Assembly (NCBI GenBank): GCA_030037105.1
Contig: JASHRY010000275.1
Coordinates: 1-20,238, forward strand
Length of the DNA: 20,238 nt
Direction of reading: 5' to 3'
From: Xanthobacteraceae bacterium
GTDB taxonomy: Bacteria > Pseudomonadota > Alphaproteobacteria > Rhizobiales > Xanthobacteraceae
Shown here: piece by piece, positions 7,743 through 16,115 of the stretch
How the letters are laid out: the number at the start of each line of letters is the position of its first letter
How positions within the stretch are numbered: position 1 is the stretch's first letter
Made by a program: the position numbers and the translations under genes
Notes under the pieces: model-generated
Seen by the model: the letters and a program-made list of their open reading frames with translations, nothing else
Databases searched by the model: none
Told to the model about the DNA's origin: nothing

Positions 7743-8477
7743 GTGAATCATTCCGTTCTCGCCCGCTCGCTTCTCTTCAACGCGCTGTTCTACGCGAACA
7801 TCATCGTGCGCATGATCGTCGCGCTGCCGACCATCGTGCTTCCCCATTCGTTCCTGCTCGGCGTCTTGCGCGCCTACGCCCGGAGCACGCTGTGGCTGTT
7901 GCGGATCGTTTGCGGCATCGACGTTGAATGGCGCGGCCGCGACAAGATTCCGCAAGGAGCGTGCATCGTCGCCTGCAAGCACCAATCGCTGTGGGAGACG
8001 TTCGCGCTGTTCGAGATCCTGAGCGATCCGACGTTCGTTCTCAAGCGCGAGTTGATGTGGCTTCCATTGTTCGGCTGGCTTGCCCGCAAGGCGCGAATGA
8101 TTCCGATCGACCGCGGCAGCCCCATGGCGGCGCTGGCGCGCATGAGCGCGCTGGCGCAGCAGGAGATCAAGCGCGCGCGGCAGATCGTGATCTTTCCGGA
8201 GGGCACGCGGCGACCGCCCGGCGCCGCGCCCCGTTATCTCTCCGGCGTCGCCTATCTCTACGGCGAAACCGGCCTGCCCTGCGTGCCGGTGGCTCTCAAT
8301 TCCGGACTGTTCTGGCCGCGGCGCTCGCCGCGCCGCCTTCCCGGCACCGTGCTGGTCGAAGTCCTCGACCCGATCCCGCCCGGGCTCGACAAGCGGACCT
8401 TCCTCCTGCGCCTGCAAAACGTGTTGGAGGAAGCGACCGCGCGGCTCGTCGCGGAAGCAGGGATCAGTAATCAGTAA
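7743..8477 (+). CDS. plsC: 1-acyl-sn-glycerol-3-phosphate acyltransferase (PlsC family)
   Basis: Acylates lysophosphatidic acid to phosphatidic acid at the inner membrane. N-terminal hydrophobic stretches span about 9-57. Block I is CKHQSLWET at 78-86; the charged residue after H80-x4 is Glu85 instead of the usual Asp, a variant I recall in other alphaproteobacterial members. PIDRG at 121-125, FPEGTRRPPG at 151-160 and VPVALNSG at 181-188 complete the acyltransferase blocks. The start is GTG at 7743. The last residues (ISNQ) and the stop codon are encoded inside a 17-base repeat arm, so the original C-terminus may have been replaced. Last gene of the ftsE-ftsX-ydcF-plsC series. Confidence 0.92.
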   Translation: MNHSVLARSLLFNALFYANIIVRMIVALPTIVLPHSFLLGVLRAYARSTLWLLRIVCGIDVEWRGRDKIPQGACIVACKHQSLWETFALFEILSDPTFVLKRELMWLPLFGWLARKARMIPIDRGSPMAALARMSALAQQEIKRARQIVIFPEGTRRPPGAAPRYLSGVAYLYGETGLPCVPVALNSGLFWPRRSPRRLPGTVLVEVLDPIPPGLDKRTFLLRLQNVLEEATARLVAEAGISNQ

Positions 8478-8525
8478 TCAGAACGCTCGATCTTTCCCCG
8501 CACCTGATCTGATTACTGATTACTG
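8465..8525. repeat. Perfect 17-bp inverted repeat at the plsC/ChaC convergent junction
   Basis: CAGTAATCAGTAATCAG (8465-8481) and its exact reverse complement (8509-8525) flank a 27-base spacer. Each arm is itself a short tandem of the 7-base unit CAGTAAT. The plsC stop lies in the left arm (8475-8477) and the ChaC-gene stop in the right arm (8520-8522). As RNA it forms a long AT-rich stem from either strand, so it may act as a bidirectional terminator or RNA-end stabiliser, although no T-run follows. Confidence 0.75.
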
Positions 8526-9086
8526 ACCACTGACTCCTGAGCTCAGGCGCTCGGCGATGAGGTGCAGGTCGGTCTCGCGGTAGCCAAGCGCTTCCAGCGC
8601 CTGGACCGTTTCGAGCACGTAGTCGCGATTGGGGCCGGAGCGGCCGTGGCCCTGCCGCACGTGATGCAGACACTCGCCCGGCGTGAGCCGTCCGGCATAC
8701 TGCACGTGACTGCGGTCGACGATGAAGCAGAGCGCGCGCACCTGCCGCCGCTCTTCCTCCTCCAGCTCGATCCGCCGCATCGCTTCCAGATAAACCGTGG
8801 TGACCTGCTCGCGGGCGCGCAAATAGGCGACGGTCTCGGCGCGCGCCGCGGCGGCGACGCGAAAGGCGATACCGCGGCACATGCCGCCGCGATCGAGTCC
8901 GAGCACCAAGCCAGGCCGCTCCGGCGTGCCGCGATGGACAAACGAATAGACGCAGAGCGCCCGGTGCAACCCGACGAGCCGCGCCGGCACGCGCTCGAGA
9001 AAATCGAAGCCGGGTCGCCACATCAGCGAGCCGTAGCCGAACACCCAAAGGTCCTCGGTGCCGTTCTTATCTGCCGCGGTCTTCAC
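8520..9086 (-). CDS. ChaC-like gamma-glutamylcyclotransferase
   Basis: Cleaves gamma-glutamyl peptides, in ChaC proteins mainly glutathione, to 5-oxoproline and the remaining peptide. At 188 residues it is a usual ChaC length. The glycine-rich substrate loop is WVFGYGSLMWRP at 14-25 and the likely catalytic acid is Glu93 in AREQVTTVYLE, matching the Glu position of the family. AGRLTPGECLHHVRQGHGRSG and NRDYVLETVQALEALG in the C-terminal half are also typical. The start is GTG at 9086, with GAGG almost touching the codon, so the true start is a little uncertain. The final VSGQ and stop lie in the inverted repeat shared with plsC. Divergent from the DUF2125 gene. Confidence 0.88.
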   Translation of the reverse strand: MKTAADKNGTEDLWVFGYGSLMWRPGFDFLERVPARLVGLHRALCVYSFVHRGTPERPGLVLGLDRGGMCRGIAFRVAAAARAETVAYLRAREQVTTVYLEAMRRIELEEEERRQVRALCFIVDRSHVQYAGRLTPGECLHHVRQGHGRSGPNRDYVLETVQALEALGYRETDLHLIAERLSSGVSGQ

Positions 9087-9204
9087 CCTCGTTTGACTCC
9101 CGGCTCGACTTCGGCTCGCCTAGCAGGATGACCGAGGCGGCACAATGGCGCGGGTCTGCGACTCTCGTCTCTGAACCGCCGCACTCGGCAGGCGCAGAGC
9201 GACG

Positions 9205-10410
9205 ATGCCGGGCGAATCCCCCCTCAATATGATGCGACCGCAGGGCCAAGCTGCGCGCCGCCGGCGCTCCGGCGCCGGACGGGGCCGACGGCTGCGGGCG
9301 GTACTCGTTGCGCTCGCCATCGTGATTGTGGTCGCTCTCGCATGGGTCTGGCTCTGGTACGACGCCGCCGCGATCGCCGACCGCACGCTCGCCGGATGGG
9401 TAGAAAGGGAGGCCGCCGCCGGTCGCGTCTATTCTTGCGCCGCGCAGGCGATCGGCGGATTTCCGTTCCGCATCGAGGCGCGCTGCGCCGATGCCGTCGC
9501 CGAAATCAAGAATAACCGGCCACAATTCACCGCAAGGGCGACGGCCGTCACCTTCGCGGCCGGAGTCTTTGATCCGACGCGGCTGATCGGTGATATCACC
9601 GGCCCACTGACGCTGGCGGAACGGGACAAGGCGCCGAGTCTCATCGCCAATTGGTCGCACGCGCGTCTCACCGTGCGCGGGCGGCCGCCCAACCCGGAGA
9701 GCGTGTCGGTGAGTCTCGACACGCCTCGTCTCGATCGCGAAGGCGCGCCCGGCGCGGCGATCCTGTTCGCGGCCGAACGCGCGGAGCTGCAAGGCCGCAT
9801 GATCTCCGGCTCGCCGCACAACAATCCGGTGATCGAGGCCGTTCTGCGCCTTGCGGCGGCGACGGCGCCGCCCTTGCATCCCTTGGCCGCGCATCCGGTC
9901 GAGGCTGAGATCGACGTGGTGCTGCGCGGTCTCAGAGACCTCTCGCCCAAGCCCTGGGCCGATCGCTTCCGCGAGATGCAGACGGCGGGCGGCGGCATCG
10001 AGATCAAGTCGCTGCGCATCGCCCGCGGCGACGCCCTTATCGTCGGCATCGGCAATCTCAGCATCAACGCCCATGGCAGGCTCGACGGATTGATCCGCAT
10101 CGCCATCGTCGGCATCGAGCACATCGTCCCGGATTTGGGCCTCGACCGGGCGATCGAGCGCGGCGTCGACCGGCTGGCCGGCGCGAACGGCGCCTCCCGG
10201 CAAGGCGCAAACGCTCTCAATCGCCTGATGCCCGGACTGGGCGAGGCAGTCCGCGAGACGGCGAACGCGAGCCTGATCGAAAACCTCAAGAAGATGGGCC
10301 AGCCGACCGAGATCGACAACAAACCGGCGATCCTGCTGCCGCTGCGCTTCGCCGACGGCTTGGTCTTTCTCGGTCTGCTACCGCTTGGCGAAATGCCGCC
10401 GCTGTTCTGA
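9205..10410 (+). CDS. DUF2125 family envelope protein
   Basis: Function unknown. A strongly basic N-terminus (residues 18-31, Arg-rich) precedes one hydrophobic segment at about 31-51, fitting a signal anchor or uncleaved signal with the bulk of the protein in the periplasm. The C-terminal 350 residues are a beta-rich sequence typical of DUF2125 (ADRTLAGWVEREAAAGR, then GGFPFRIEARC at about 84-94), a family found mainly in alphaproteobacteria. The terminal segment ending LPPLRF-like (ILLPLRFADGLVFLGLLPLG) is a usual close for the family. ATGs at 9205 and 9229 are both possible starts and neither has a clear ribosome site; the longer one is kept. Confidence 0.8.
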   Translation: MPGESPLNMMRPQGQAARRRRSGAGRGRRLRAVLVALAIVIVVALAWVWLWYDAAAIADRTLAGWVEREAAAGRVYSCAAQAIGGFPFRIEARCADAVAEIKNNRPQFTARATAVTFAAGVFDPTRLIGDITGPLTLAERDKAPSLIANWSHARLTVRGRPPNPESVSVSLDTPRLDREGAPGAAILFAAERAELQGRMISGSPHNNPVIEAVLRLAAATAPPLHPLAAHPVEAEIDVVLRGLRDLSPKPWADRFREMQTAGGGIEIKSLRIARGDALIVGIGNLSINAHGRLDGLIRIAIVGIEHIVPDLGLDRAIERGVDRLAGANGASRQGANALNRLMPGLGEAVRETANASLIENLKKMGQPTEIDNKPAILLPLRFADGLVFLGLLPLGEMPPLF

Positions 10411-10412
10411 GG

Positions 10413-10426
10413 CGCGCTTCGGCGCG
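10413..10426. terminator. UUCG-tetraloop hairpin between convergent DUF2125 and trmO genes
   Basis: CGCGC-TTCG-GCGCG starts 2 bases after the DUF2125 stop codon, followed by ACTTTC. A C(UUCG)G tetraloop makes a very stable RNA hairpin, but the stem is short and the T-run is poor, so it may be a weak intrinsic terminator or a 3'-end stabiliser. The gap to the convergent trmO stop is 71 bases. Confidence 0.35.
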
Positions 10427-10481
10427 ACTTTCGCCCGCCTTCAAGTCGCTTTCCTCAGAGGGCAAACGTGGAGGAGAAGAA

Positions 10482-10997
10482 TCAGCGTCTGTTTCTCGCG
10501 TGCCAGCCGACGGCAGCTTCCGGCACCGAGTCGGTTGAGGCGAAATAGGGCTTGATGTCGAGAAGAGGCGTGTTGTCCACGCAATCGAGCCCGACGACCG
10601 AGAGCCTGTTGCCATCGATGCGAATGAGCCGCGCCACCGAGACGGCGATCGGATTAGGCCGCACCGGCGAACGCAGCGCAAAGGTGCCGCGGCGCTCGGC
10701 ATAATGGTGCGGCGCCTGCAGCACGAGATCGCGCCGCGCCCGGTCCATCCAATAGAGCACCACCACATGGCTCACGGTCTCCAGACCCTTGAGCCCTTCG
10801 ACCCATCGCGGGTCGAGTTCGATGCTGCACACCGCATCCGATTCGCGCGGATTCTTCGGACAATCTTCGCGCCGTTGCCAGGGCGTGCGGATGCGCCCGA
10901 TGTAATAGAGCGCGGCGTCGAACCGCGCCGGCAGTTCGACGGCGACCTCGCCCGCGCGCAGGCCGTTTGTGTCCTCGTTTGCGCCCGCCTCGGCCAT
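10482..10997 (-). CDS. trmO: tRNA (N6-threonylcarbamoyl-A37) N6-methyltransferase TrmO
   Basis: SAM-dependent methylation of t6A37 in certain tRNAs; the protein has the TrmO (YaeB/TsaA) beta-barrel fold, not a Rossmann methyltransferase fold. Motifs: YYIGRIRTPW at 31-40, CPKNPRES at 46-53, DPRWVEGLKGLETVSHVVVL at 62-81, GTFALRSPVRPNPIAVS at 104-120 and GLDCVDNTPLLDIKPYF at 136-152. The barrel alone is present, as in shorter bacterial members. The start is set at the internal ATG at 10997 (171 residues) because the family begins shortly before the YIGxIRTP strand; the reading frame stays open to 11129, adding 44 Arg-rich residues that look non-coding. The ribosome site is weak. Confidence 0.87.
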   Translation of the reverse strand: MAEAGANEDTNGLRAGEVAVELPARFDAALYYIGRIRTPWQRREDCPKNPRESDAVCSIELDPRWVEGLKGLETVSHVVVLYWMDRARRDLVLQAPHHYAERRGTFALRSPVRPNPIAVSVARLIRIDGNRLSVVGLDCVDNTPLLDIKPYFASTDSVPEAAVGWHARNRR

Positions 10998-11175
10998 AGC
11001 CCCAAAGTTCGCACGCGCCTTCCGCAGCCGCCAGTGGCCTGTCCGCCGGCATGTCCAGCGGATCGTGGGATATTTCCCGTCAGCTCTCGCCGGCTCTAAT
11101 GATGGCGGCCGCCCTATCCGAATGCCCAACAGAACAGCGCCGCGCGTTCATGAGCGCCCGACCATCGACGTCCAC

Positions 11176-12828
11176 CTATCTTGAAAACTTCTTATACTTG
11201 ATCCGCGTCGGCACCAGCGAGTCGACGCCGAGGCGGCGCATCTTGTCCTTCTCGTAGTCCTGGAAATTGCCTTCGAACCATTCGACGTGGCTGTCGCCCT
11301 CGAAGGCGAGCACATGGGTGGCGAGGCGATCGAGAAACCAGCGGTCGTGGCTGGCGATCACCGCGCAGCCGGCGAAATCCTCGAGCGCCTCTTCCAGCGC
11401 GCGCAGCGTGTCGATGTCGAGATCGTTGGTCGGCTCGTCGAGCAGCAGCACGTTGGCGCCCGACTTGAGCATCTTGGCGAGATGCACGCGGTTCCGTTCG
11501 CCGCCGGCGAGCTCGCCGACCTTCTTCTGCTGGTCGGCGCCCTTGAAGGCGAAGGCGGCGCAATAGGCGCGCGAATTGACCTCGCGCTTGCCGAGCCGGA
11601 GCTGGTCGAGGCCGCCGGAAATCTCCTCCCACACGGTCTTGGTGCCGTCGAGCGTATCGCGCGACTGATCGACGTAGCCGAGCTGAACCGATTCGCCGAC
11701 GCTGATCGTGCCGCCGTCCGGCTTGTCCGCGCCGACGATCATCCGGAACAACGTGGTCTTGCCGACGCCGTTCGGGCCGAACACGCCGACAATGCCGCCC
11801 GGCGGCAGCCGGAAGCTGAGATCGTCGATGAGCAGATTGTTGCCGAAGCCTTTGCGCAGACGCTCGCATTCGATCACCTTCTGCCCCAGCGGCTCGGCCA
11901 CCGGGAGCACGATCTGCGCGCCCTGCGTTCCCTTGTCCGCGGCTTTCGCCAAAAGCTCATCGTAGCGTTGATAGCGCGCCTTCGACTTCGCCTGCCGCGC
12001 GCGCGGCGAGGCGGCGATCCAGTCCTGCTCGCGCGAGAGCGTACGCCGGCGCGCCTCCTCCTCGCGGCCCTCCTGTTCGAGCCGCTTCTGCTTCTGGCCG
12101 AGCCACGACGAATAATTGCCCTCATAAGGAATGCCGCGGCCGCGATCGAGCTCAAGGATCCAGCCGGTGACGTTGTCGAGAAAATAGCGGTCGTGGGTAA
12201 CGAGGAGGATGGCGCCCGGATAATTGCGCAAATGGGCCTCGAGCCACATGACCGATTCGGGATCGAGATGGTTGGTCGGCTCGTCGAGCAGGAGCAGGTC
12301 CGGCTGTTGCAAAAGCAGCCGGCAGAGCGCAACGCGGCGACGCTCGCCGCCGGAGAGCCGCGCGACCTCGGCGAAATCCGGCGGGCAGCGCAGCGCCTCC
12401 ATGGCCTGGTCGACCTTGGAATCGAGATCCCACAGCCCCTTGGCTTCGATCTCGTCCTGCAGCCTGGTCATCTCGTCGGCGGTCGCCTCGGAATAGTTCG
12501 CGGCGAGTTCGTTGTAGCGGTCGAGGATCGCCCGCTGCGACGCAACTCCGTCCATCACGTTGTCGCGCACGTTTTTCGCCGCATCAAGCTGGGGCTCCTG
12601 CGGCAGGTAGCCGACGCTTGCGCCCGGCGCCGCCCATGCTTCGCCGGAAAATTCCTTGTCGAGCCCGGCCATGATGCGCAGCAGGGTCGATTTGCCGGCG
12701 CCGTTGACACCGAGCACGCCGATCTTGGCGTCGGGGTAGAACGACAGGTTGATGTTCTCCAGGACCTTGCGGTTACCCGGATAGGTCTTGGAGAGCCCCT
12801 GCATATGATAGATGAATTGACGTGCCAT
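11176..12828 (-). CDS. ettA: ABC-F ATPase EttA (energy-dependent translational throttle)
   Basis: A soluble tandem-NBD ABC-F protein that binds the ribosomal E site and gates translation according to ATP/ADP. At 550 residues it is close to the E. coli protein (555). NBD1 has Walker [10 protein letters not shown] at 40-48, [16 protein letters not shown] and [16 protein letters not shown]. The linker rich in Lys/Arg/Glu ([19 protein letters not shown] onward) corresponds to the P-site tRNA-interaction motif. NBD2 has [28 protein letters not shown] (Ala for the usual Ser in the signature) and [16 protein letters not shown]. An upstream ATG at 12909 would add 27 unconserved residues; 12828 gives the expected MARQFIYHM start. 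Confidence 0.95.
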   Translation of the reverse strand: MARQFIYHMQGLSKTYPGNRKVLENINLSFYPDAKIGVLGVNGAGKSTLLRIMAGLDKEFSGEAWAAPGASVGYLPQEPQLDAAKNVRDNVMDGVASQRAILDRYNELAANYSEATADEMTRLQDEIEAKGLWDLDSKVDQAMEALRCPPDFAEVARLSGGERRRVALCRLLLQQPDLLLLDEPTNHLDPESVMWLEAHLRNYPGAILLVTHDRYFLDNVTGWILELDRGRGIPYEGNYSSWLGQKQKRLEQEGREEEARRRTLSREQDWIAASPRARQAKSKARYQRYDELLAKAADKGTQGAQIVLPVAEPLGQKVIECERLRKGFGNNLLIDDLSFRLPPGGIVGVFGPNGVGKTTLFRMIVGADKPDGGTISVGESVQLGYVDQSRDTLDGTKTVWEEISGGLDQLRLGKREVNSRAYCAAFAFKGADQQKKVGELAGGERNRVHLAKMLKSGANVLLLDEPTNDLDIDTLRALEEALEDFAGCAVIASHDRWFLDRLATHVLAFEGDSHVEWFEGNFQDYEKDKMRRLGVDSLVPTRIKYKKFSR

Positions 12829-13204
12829 TTTGGTCTCAGGTTGGGCGCCCCACCTTCTCGCTTGCGCCGTTGCGCCCAGCGCGCCGCGTCGCGACCGCAA
12901 AACGCTCATTTCAGGAGAATCCGGCGCTCATGTAGCGACGCCTTACGCCGGCGGCAAGGAGCGCTGGCGCATCGGGCGTTACCGAACGGCCCGGGAATAA
13001 CCGGTCGTCGCGCGTTTCGGCCCGCAGGATTGCGGCAAGGCTTGGTAAAGTCTGATCATATTTGCGTCGCGAATGGACCGCGCCGACGTCCACGTCACAC
13101 CAAATTTTAAAGATTTTTCGCCGACATTCTGCGGCAAACCCGCGTCTTTGGTCAGATCGCGCGCGACGGCGCGAACAAGCGGGTGCGGGACGCAGGAGCG
13201 TGTC
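12829..13204. other. Divergent intergenic region between ettA and the 67-residue ORF
   Basis: 376 bases without a gene I can support. The ettA-proximal half is GC-rich. The part from about 13040 to 13130 is more AT-rich (TTGGTAAAG, GATCATATTTG, AAATTTTAAAGATTTTTCG) and probably contains the promoters, but no hexamer pair at proper spacing convinced me. No tRNA, riboswitch fold or repeat was recognised. Confidence 0.4.
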
Positions 13205-13408
13205 ATGGCGAGTGATTTCGCCAAAGCTATTCGCGAGCTGTGGCGCACATTCGGGAATATATTCGACCCCTACCGGCCGGAACTGCATTATATGCGCGGG
13301 CCCGGCCCGAAATGGCGCGCCAAGCGCGCCGGCACCACGACCTCCGCCTCCCCGGGAGCCGCAACAGCGGAGTCGAGCCGGGGCGGGACCGCCGCGGCCC
13401 GCGCATAA
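13205..13408 (+). CDS. Small protein of unknown function (67 residues)
   Basis: Not recognised as a named family. The ATG at 13205 has AGGAG ending about 6 bases upstream, one of the best ribosome sites in the window. Residues 1-40 look structured: an amphipathic start (FAKAIRELWRTFGNIF, 5-20) runs into DPYRPELHYMRGPGPKWRAK (21-40), rich in Pro, Tyr, His and basic residues. Residues 41-67 are low-complexity Ala/Thr/Ser/Gly. There is no signal peptide and no long hydrophobic helix. The reading frame extends upstream to 13073, but that part has no ribosome site. The gene is alone between divergent ettA and the convergent permease gene. Confidence 0.55.
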   Translation: MASDFAKAIRELWRTFGNIFDPYRPELHYMRGPGPKWRAKRAGTTTSASPGAATAESSRGGTAAARA

Positions 13409-13476
13409 CGCCAAGCCGTCACGCCGGGCGGGCACGGCCAAAAACCGCGCCATGCACGAGCAACATGCCGCCACCG

Positions 13477-14463
13477 CTATTTGACGATGACGGCCTTGCT
13501 GCGGTCCTGACTCACAAGCACAGCTGCGATCACGACCAGACCTTTGATGATCATTTGCGCGTATTGATTGACCCCGAGCAGATTGAGACCGTCGTCCAGT
13601 ATCGTTATGATGAGTACGCCGAGCAGCGAACGATGGACGCCGCCCACTCCGCCTGAAAGTGACGTTCCGCCGACCACCACGGCGGCGAGACTGTTCAAAA
13701 GAAGATCCGTGCCCAGCGTCGGTCCGGCGGCGCCGACCCTTGCCACGGCGAGCGTGCCGGCGATTCCGGCCAAAGCTCCGGCGATCATGAAAGCGTAAAT
13801 CTTGTATCTGACCACCGGCACGCCGGACGCTTTGGCTACCGCCTCTCCACCGCCAATCACGTACATATACCGCCCGAAGCGCGTATTGAAGCAGACCAGA
13901 ACCATCGCCGCCCAGAGTGCGATTGCGATCAGCGCCACGTTGGGAAAATGAGGCACCAGTTGCCCGATCACGAGCTCGTCGAACGTCGGCGAATTGTACT
14001 GAAGCGCACGGCCCTGGAGCAGCTCCAACGCGATTCCAGTAAATACCGAAAGGCTGCCCAAGGTCGTGACAAACGACGGAATGAGCCCCAGGGCGAAGAC
14101 CATTCCGTTCGCCAAACCCAGCAACGTTCCCAGCACCACGCCGACAGCGAGCGCGGAAGGGCCGAGATCCAGGCCATTGATCGCGGTGACGACCACCGCG
14201 CCGACGAGAAGCACGATGGCGCCAACGGACAGATCGATGCTGCCCATGAGGATGACGAAGGTCGCACCGGTCGAGGCCAGGAGCAGAATGCTTCCCTGGC
14301 TCGCGACCGCCGTCAGGTTCCGGAACGATAGGAAGGCGCCGCTGGATACCGAGAAGGCGACGATCAAGAACACCACGACCAGAACAGGCAATATGCCGCC
14401 AACCGCGGCCCGCACGCCCGTCCTCGGCCAACGCATTGCCGCCACAATTTCCTGCGTCGCCAC
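13477..14463 (-). CDS. Sugar-type ABC transporter permease (RbsC family)
   Basis: Inner-membrane channel subunit of a carbohydrate-uptake-2 type importer. The protein is almost entirely hydrophobic helices. Family features seen: FLSFRNLTAVASQGSILLLA in the N-terminal third, ILMGSIDLSVGAIVLLVGAV (the RbsC GGIDLSVG block with Ser in place of a Gly), NTRFGRYMYVIGGGEAVAKASGVPV (the EAA-like loop contacting the ATPase), and TDLLLNSLAAVVVGGTSLSGGVGGV near the C-terminus. The start is placed at GTG 14463 because GGAGG lies 5 bases upstream (14473-14469), giving 328 residues. A TTG at 14499, overlapping the ATPase stop by 4 bases, would add 12 residues. Third transporter gene of its operon. Confidence 0.9.
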   Translation of the reverse strand: MATQEIVAAMRWPRTGVRAAVGGILPVLVVVFLIVAFSVSSGAFLSFRNLTAVASQGSILLLASTGATFVILMGSIDLSVGAIVLLVGAVVVTAINGLDLGPSALAVGVVLGTLLGLANGMVFALGLIPSFVTTLGSLSVFTGIALELLQGRALQYNSPTFDELVIGQLVPHFPNVALIAIALWAAMVLVCFNTRFGRYMYVIGGGEAVAKASGVPVVRYKIYAFMIAGALAGIAGTLAVARVGAAGPTLGTDLLLNSLAAVVVGGTSLSGGVGGVHRSLLGVLIITILDDGLNLLGVNQYAQMIIKGLVVIAAVLVSQDRSKAVIVK

Positions 14464-14495
14464 AATCCCCTCCAACCGTCGAACAAGAGCGCCGG

Positions 14496-16085
14496 TCAAG
14501 CGCCAAGCATGAGGGCGACGAGTTCTCGTTCGCTCGGCTTGTCCTCGGGCGACGCGTCCAGGACTTTGGTCAATCGCCCGGCTCGCATTATCGCGATCCG
14601 GTGCGCAAGTCCGATCAGCTCGAGCAACTCGTCGGTAATGAGAATGACACAGGCGCCGGACGCGGTGAGTTGTCTGATCAATTTATACACCTCTTCCTTG
14701 GCGCCTGCGTCGATCCCGCGTGTCGGATTGTCAAGAATGAGCGCGCGAGGTGAACGGCAAAGCCATTTCGCCAGCACCACCTTTTGTTGATTGCCGCCGG
14801 AGAGCGTCATGCACGATGATCGCGGGCCGAGCGCCTTTACGCCAAGCTCACGCATGTAACGGCGGGTTACGCGATCCTCGCGGCCGGCGCGCCAGAAGCC
14901 CAAGCGGGTCGAGAATATATCCCCTCCTCCGGCGAGCGACGTGTTCCAGGCGATCGGGAACGGCAGGATGATTCCTTCCGCCAACCTTTCGCTCGGCAAA
15001 TAAGCGAGTCCCTGGGCAACGAGGTCGCGAAACTCCGGCCGTATCGGCCGTTCGAACGCCATTCTCACCGTGCCCGCTTTCGACGGAAGCAACCCGGCGA
15101 TTCCCCTACCCAAAGCCGACTTCCCGGAATCCAGCAATCCGCCGATCCCGAAAACCTCTCCTTCGCGGACGTCGAACGAGACGTCTTCGTAGGACTCCGG
15201 GAGCGAAAGACCGCGCACCTCCAGCACGGCCGGACGGTCGGCGATCCGCCCCTGATCAGCCTCCTGATAGTAATCGGCGTCGCGCTCGCGACCGACCATC
15301 AGTCCATGAAGAGCGCGCTCGTCGGTTTTCGCGGGCTTGACGGTTGCAACGAGGCGGCCATCCTTCAACACATGGATCAGGTCGCAGGTGCTCAGCACCT
15401 CGCCGAGCCGATGCGACACGAAGAGGACGGAGCCATGTTCCCGGATGGTCCGAACCAGCCCGAAAAACGCTTCCTCCTCCGACTTTTCCAGTGCCGAGGT
15501 GGGCTCATCCAGCAGAATAAGCGGAGTGGATATTGACAGCACCTCGCGAGGGACCAAACAGGCGCGGGCGATCTCTATGGATTGCCGCTTGGAAAAATCA
15601 TAATCGCTCGTGCGCCGGCGCACGTCGATGTCGAGTTTCATGGAGTCGGCGATCCGCTGCGCCACCTCGATCATTCTTTGCTTGGCAAGAACTTGTCCAA
15701 ATCGCGCGAAATAGCCTTCATGCGACAGAAGGATGTTCTCGTACACGGCGATATTCGGGATCAGCGCCTGCTCCTGAAACACCCGCGAAATGCCGAGAAG
15801 ATTTGCCTCTTTGTAGTTCCGCGGGCGGATTTCTCCCCCTCGGAATTCAATGCGGCCCTGATCGGGCTGCACGATTCCGGAAATGATGTTGAACAGCGTC
15901 GATTTCCCAGCGCCGTTCTCGCCGACTATCCCGACGATGCTGTTGCTCGCCACCGAGAAGCCGACATTGTCGAGCACCAGCGACTCGCCGAATGTCTTGG
16001 AAAGTCCTTCGACCCTGAGAAGAACGTCAGCCGCCACGTGGAACGTCCACTTGTCGCAGCCCTGCGGCGCAATGTCGGCCGACAA
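14496..16085 (-). CDS. Sugar-type ABC transporter ATPase with two NBDs (RbsA/MglA family)
   Basis: Energises the adjacent permease; 529 residues is slightly long for this family. NBD1: Walker A GENGAGKST 55-63, Walker B LILLDEP 189-195, H-loop His225. Its signature is DFSKRQSIE at 163-171 instead of an LSxxQ-type motif, and PREVLSISTP (179-188) adds spacing before Walker B. NBD2: Walker A GLLDSGKS 316-323, canonical signature LSGGNQQ 428-434, Walker B LILDNP 449-454 with Asn where the catalytic Glu usually stands. Degenerate NBD2 sites are common in the family; the poor NBD1 signature is less so. The furthest start is a TTG at 16085 without a ribosome site; a GTG at 16037 is possible and keeps the fold intact. 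It lies 30 bases after the binding-protein gene. Confidence 0.9.
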   Translation of the reverse strand: MSADIAPQGCDKWTFHVAADVLLRVEGLSKTFGESLVLDNVGFSVASNSIVGIVGENGAGKSTLFNIISGIVQPDQGRIEFRGGEIRPRNYKEANLLGISRVFQEQALIPNIAVYENILLSHEGYFARFGQVLAKQRMIEVAQRIADSMKLDIDVRRRTSDYDFSKRQSIEIARACLVPREVLSISTPLILLDEPTSALEKSEEEAFFGLVRTIREHGSVLFVSHRLGEVLSTCDLIHVLKDGRLVATVKPAKTDERALHGLMVGRERDADYYQEADQGRIADRPAVLEVRGLSLPESYEDVSFDVREGEVFGIGGLLDSGKSALGRGIAGLLPSKAGTVRMAFERPIRPEFRDLVAQGLAYLPSERLAEGIILPFPIAWNTSLAGGGDIFSTRLGFWRAGREDRVTRRYMRELGVKALGPRSSCMTLSGGNQQKVVLAKWLCRSPRALILDNPTRGIDAGAKEEVYKLIRQLTASGACVILITDELLELIGLAHRIAIMRAGRLTKVLDASPEDKPSERELVALMLGA

Positions 16086-16115
16086 GGCATGTGCTGGATT
16101 CGATGCAATCCCGAA

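Noticed and set aside
9067..10203. 378-codon minus-strand ORF
   Set aside because: Antisense to the DUF2125 gene and overlapping its divergent promoter region; Arg/Asp/Gly-rich with no recognisable motif.
11287..13110. 607-codon plus-strand ORF
   Set aside because: Antisense mirror of ettA. Long opposite-strand frames are expected in high-GC genes, and the translation has no domain.
12911..14506. 531-codon minus-strand ORF
   Set aside because: Out of frame with the permease, whose frame encodes clear membrane helices; this frame is Arg/Gly-rich and runs through the intergenic region.
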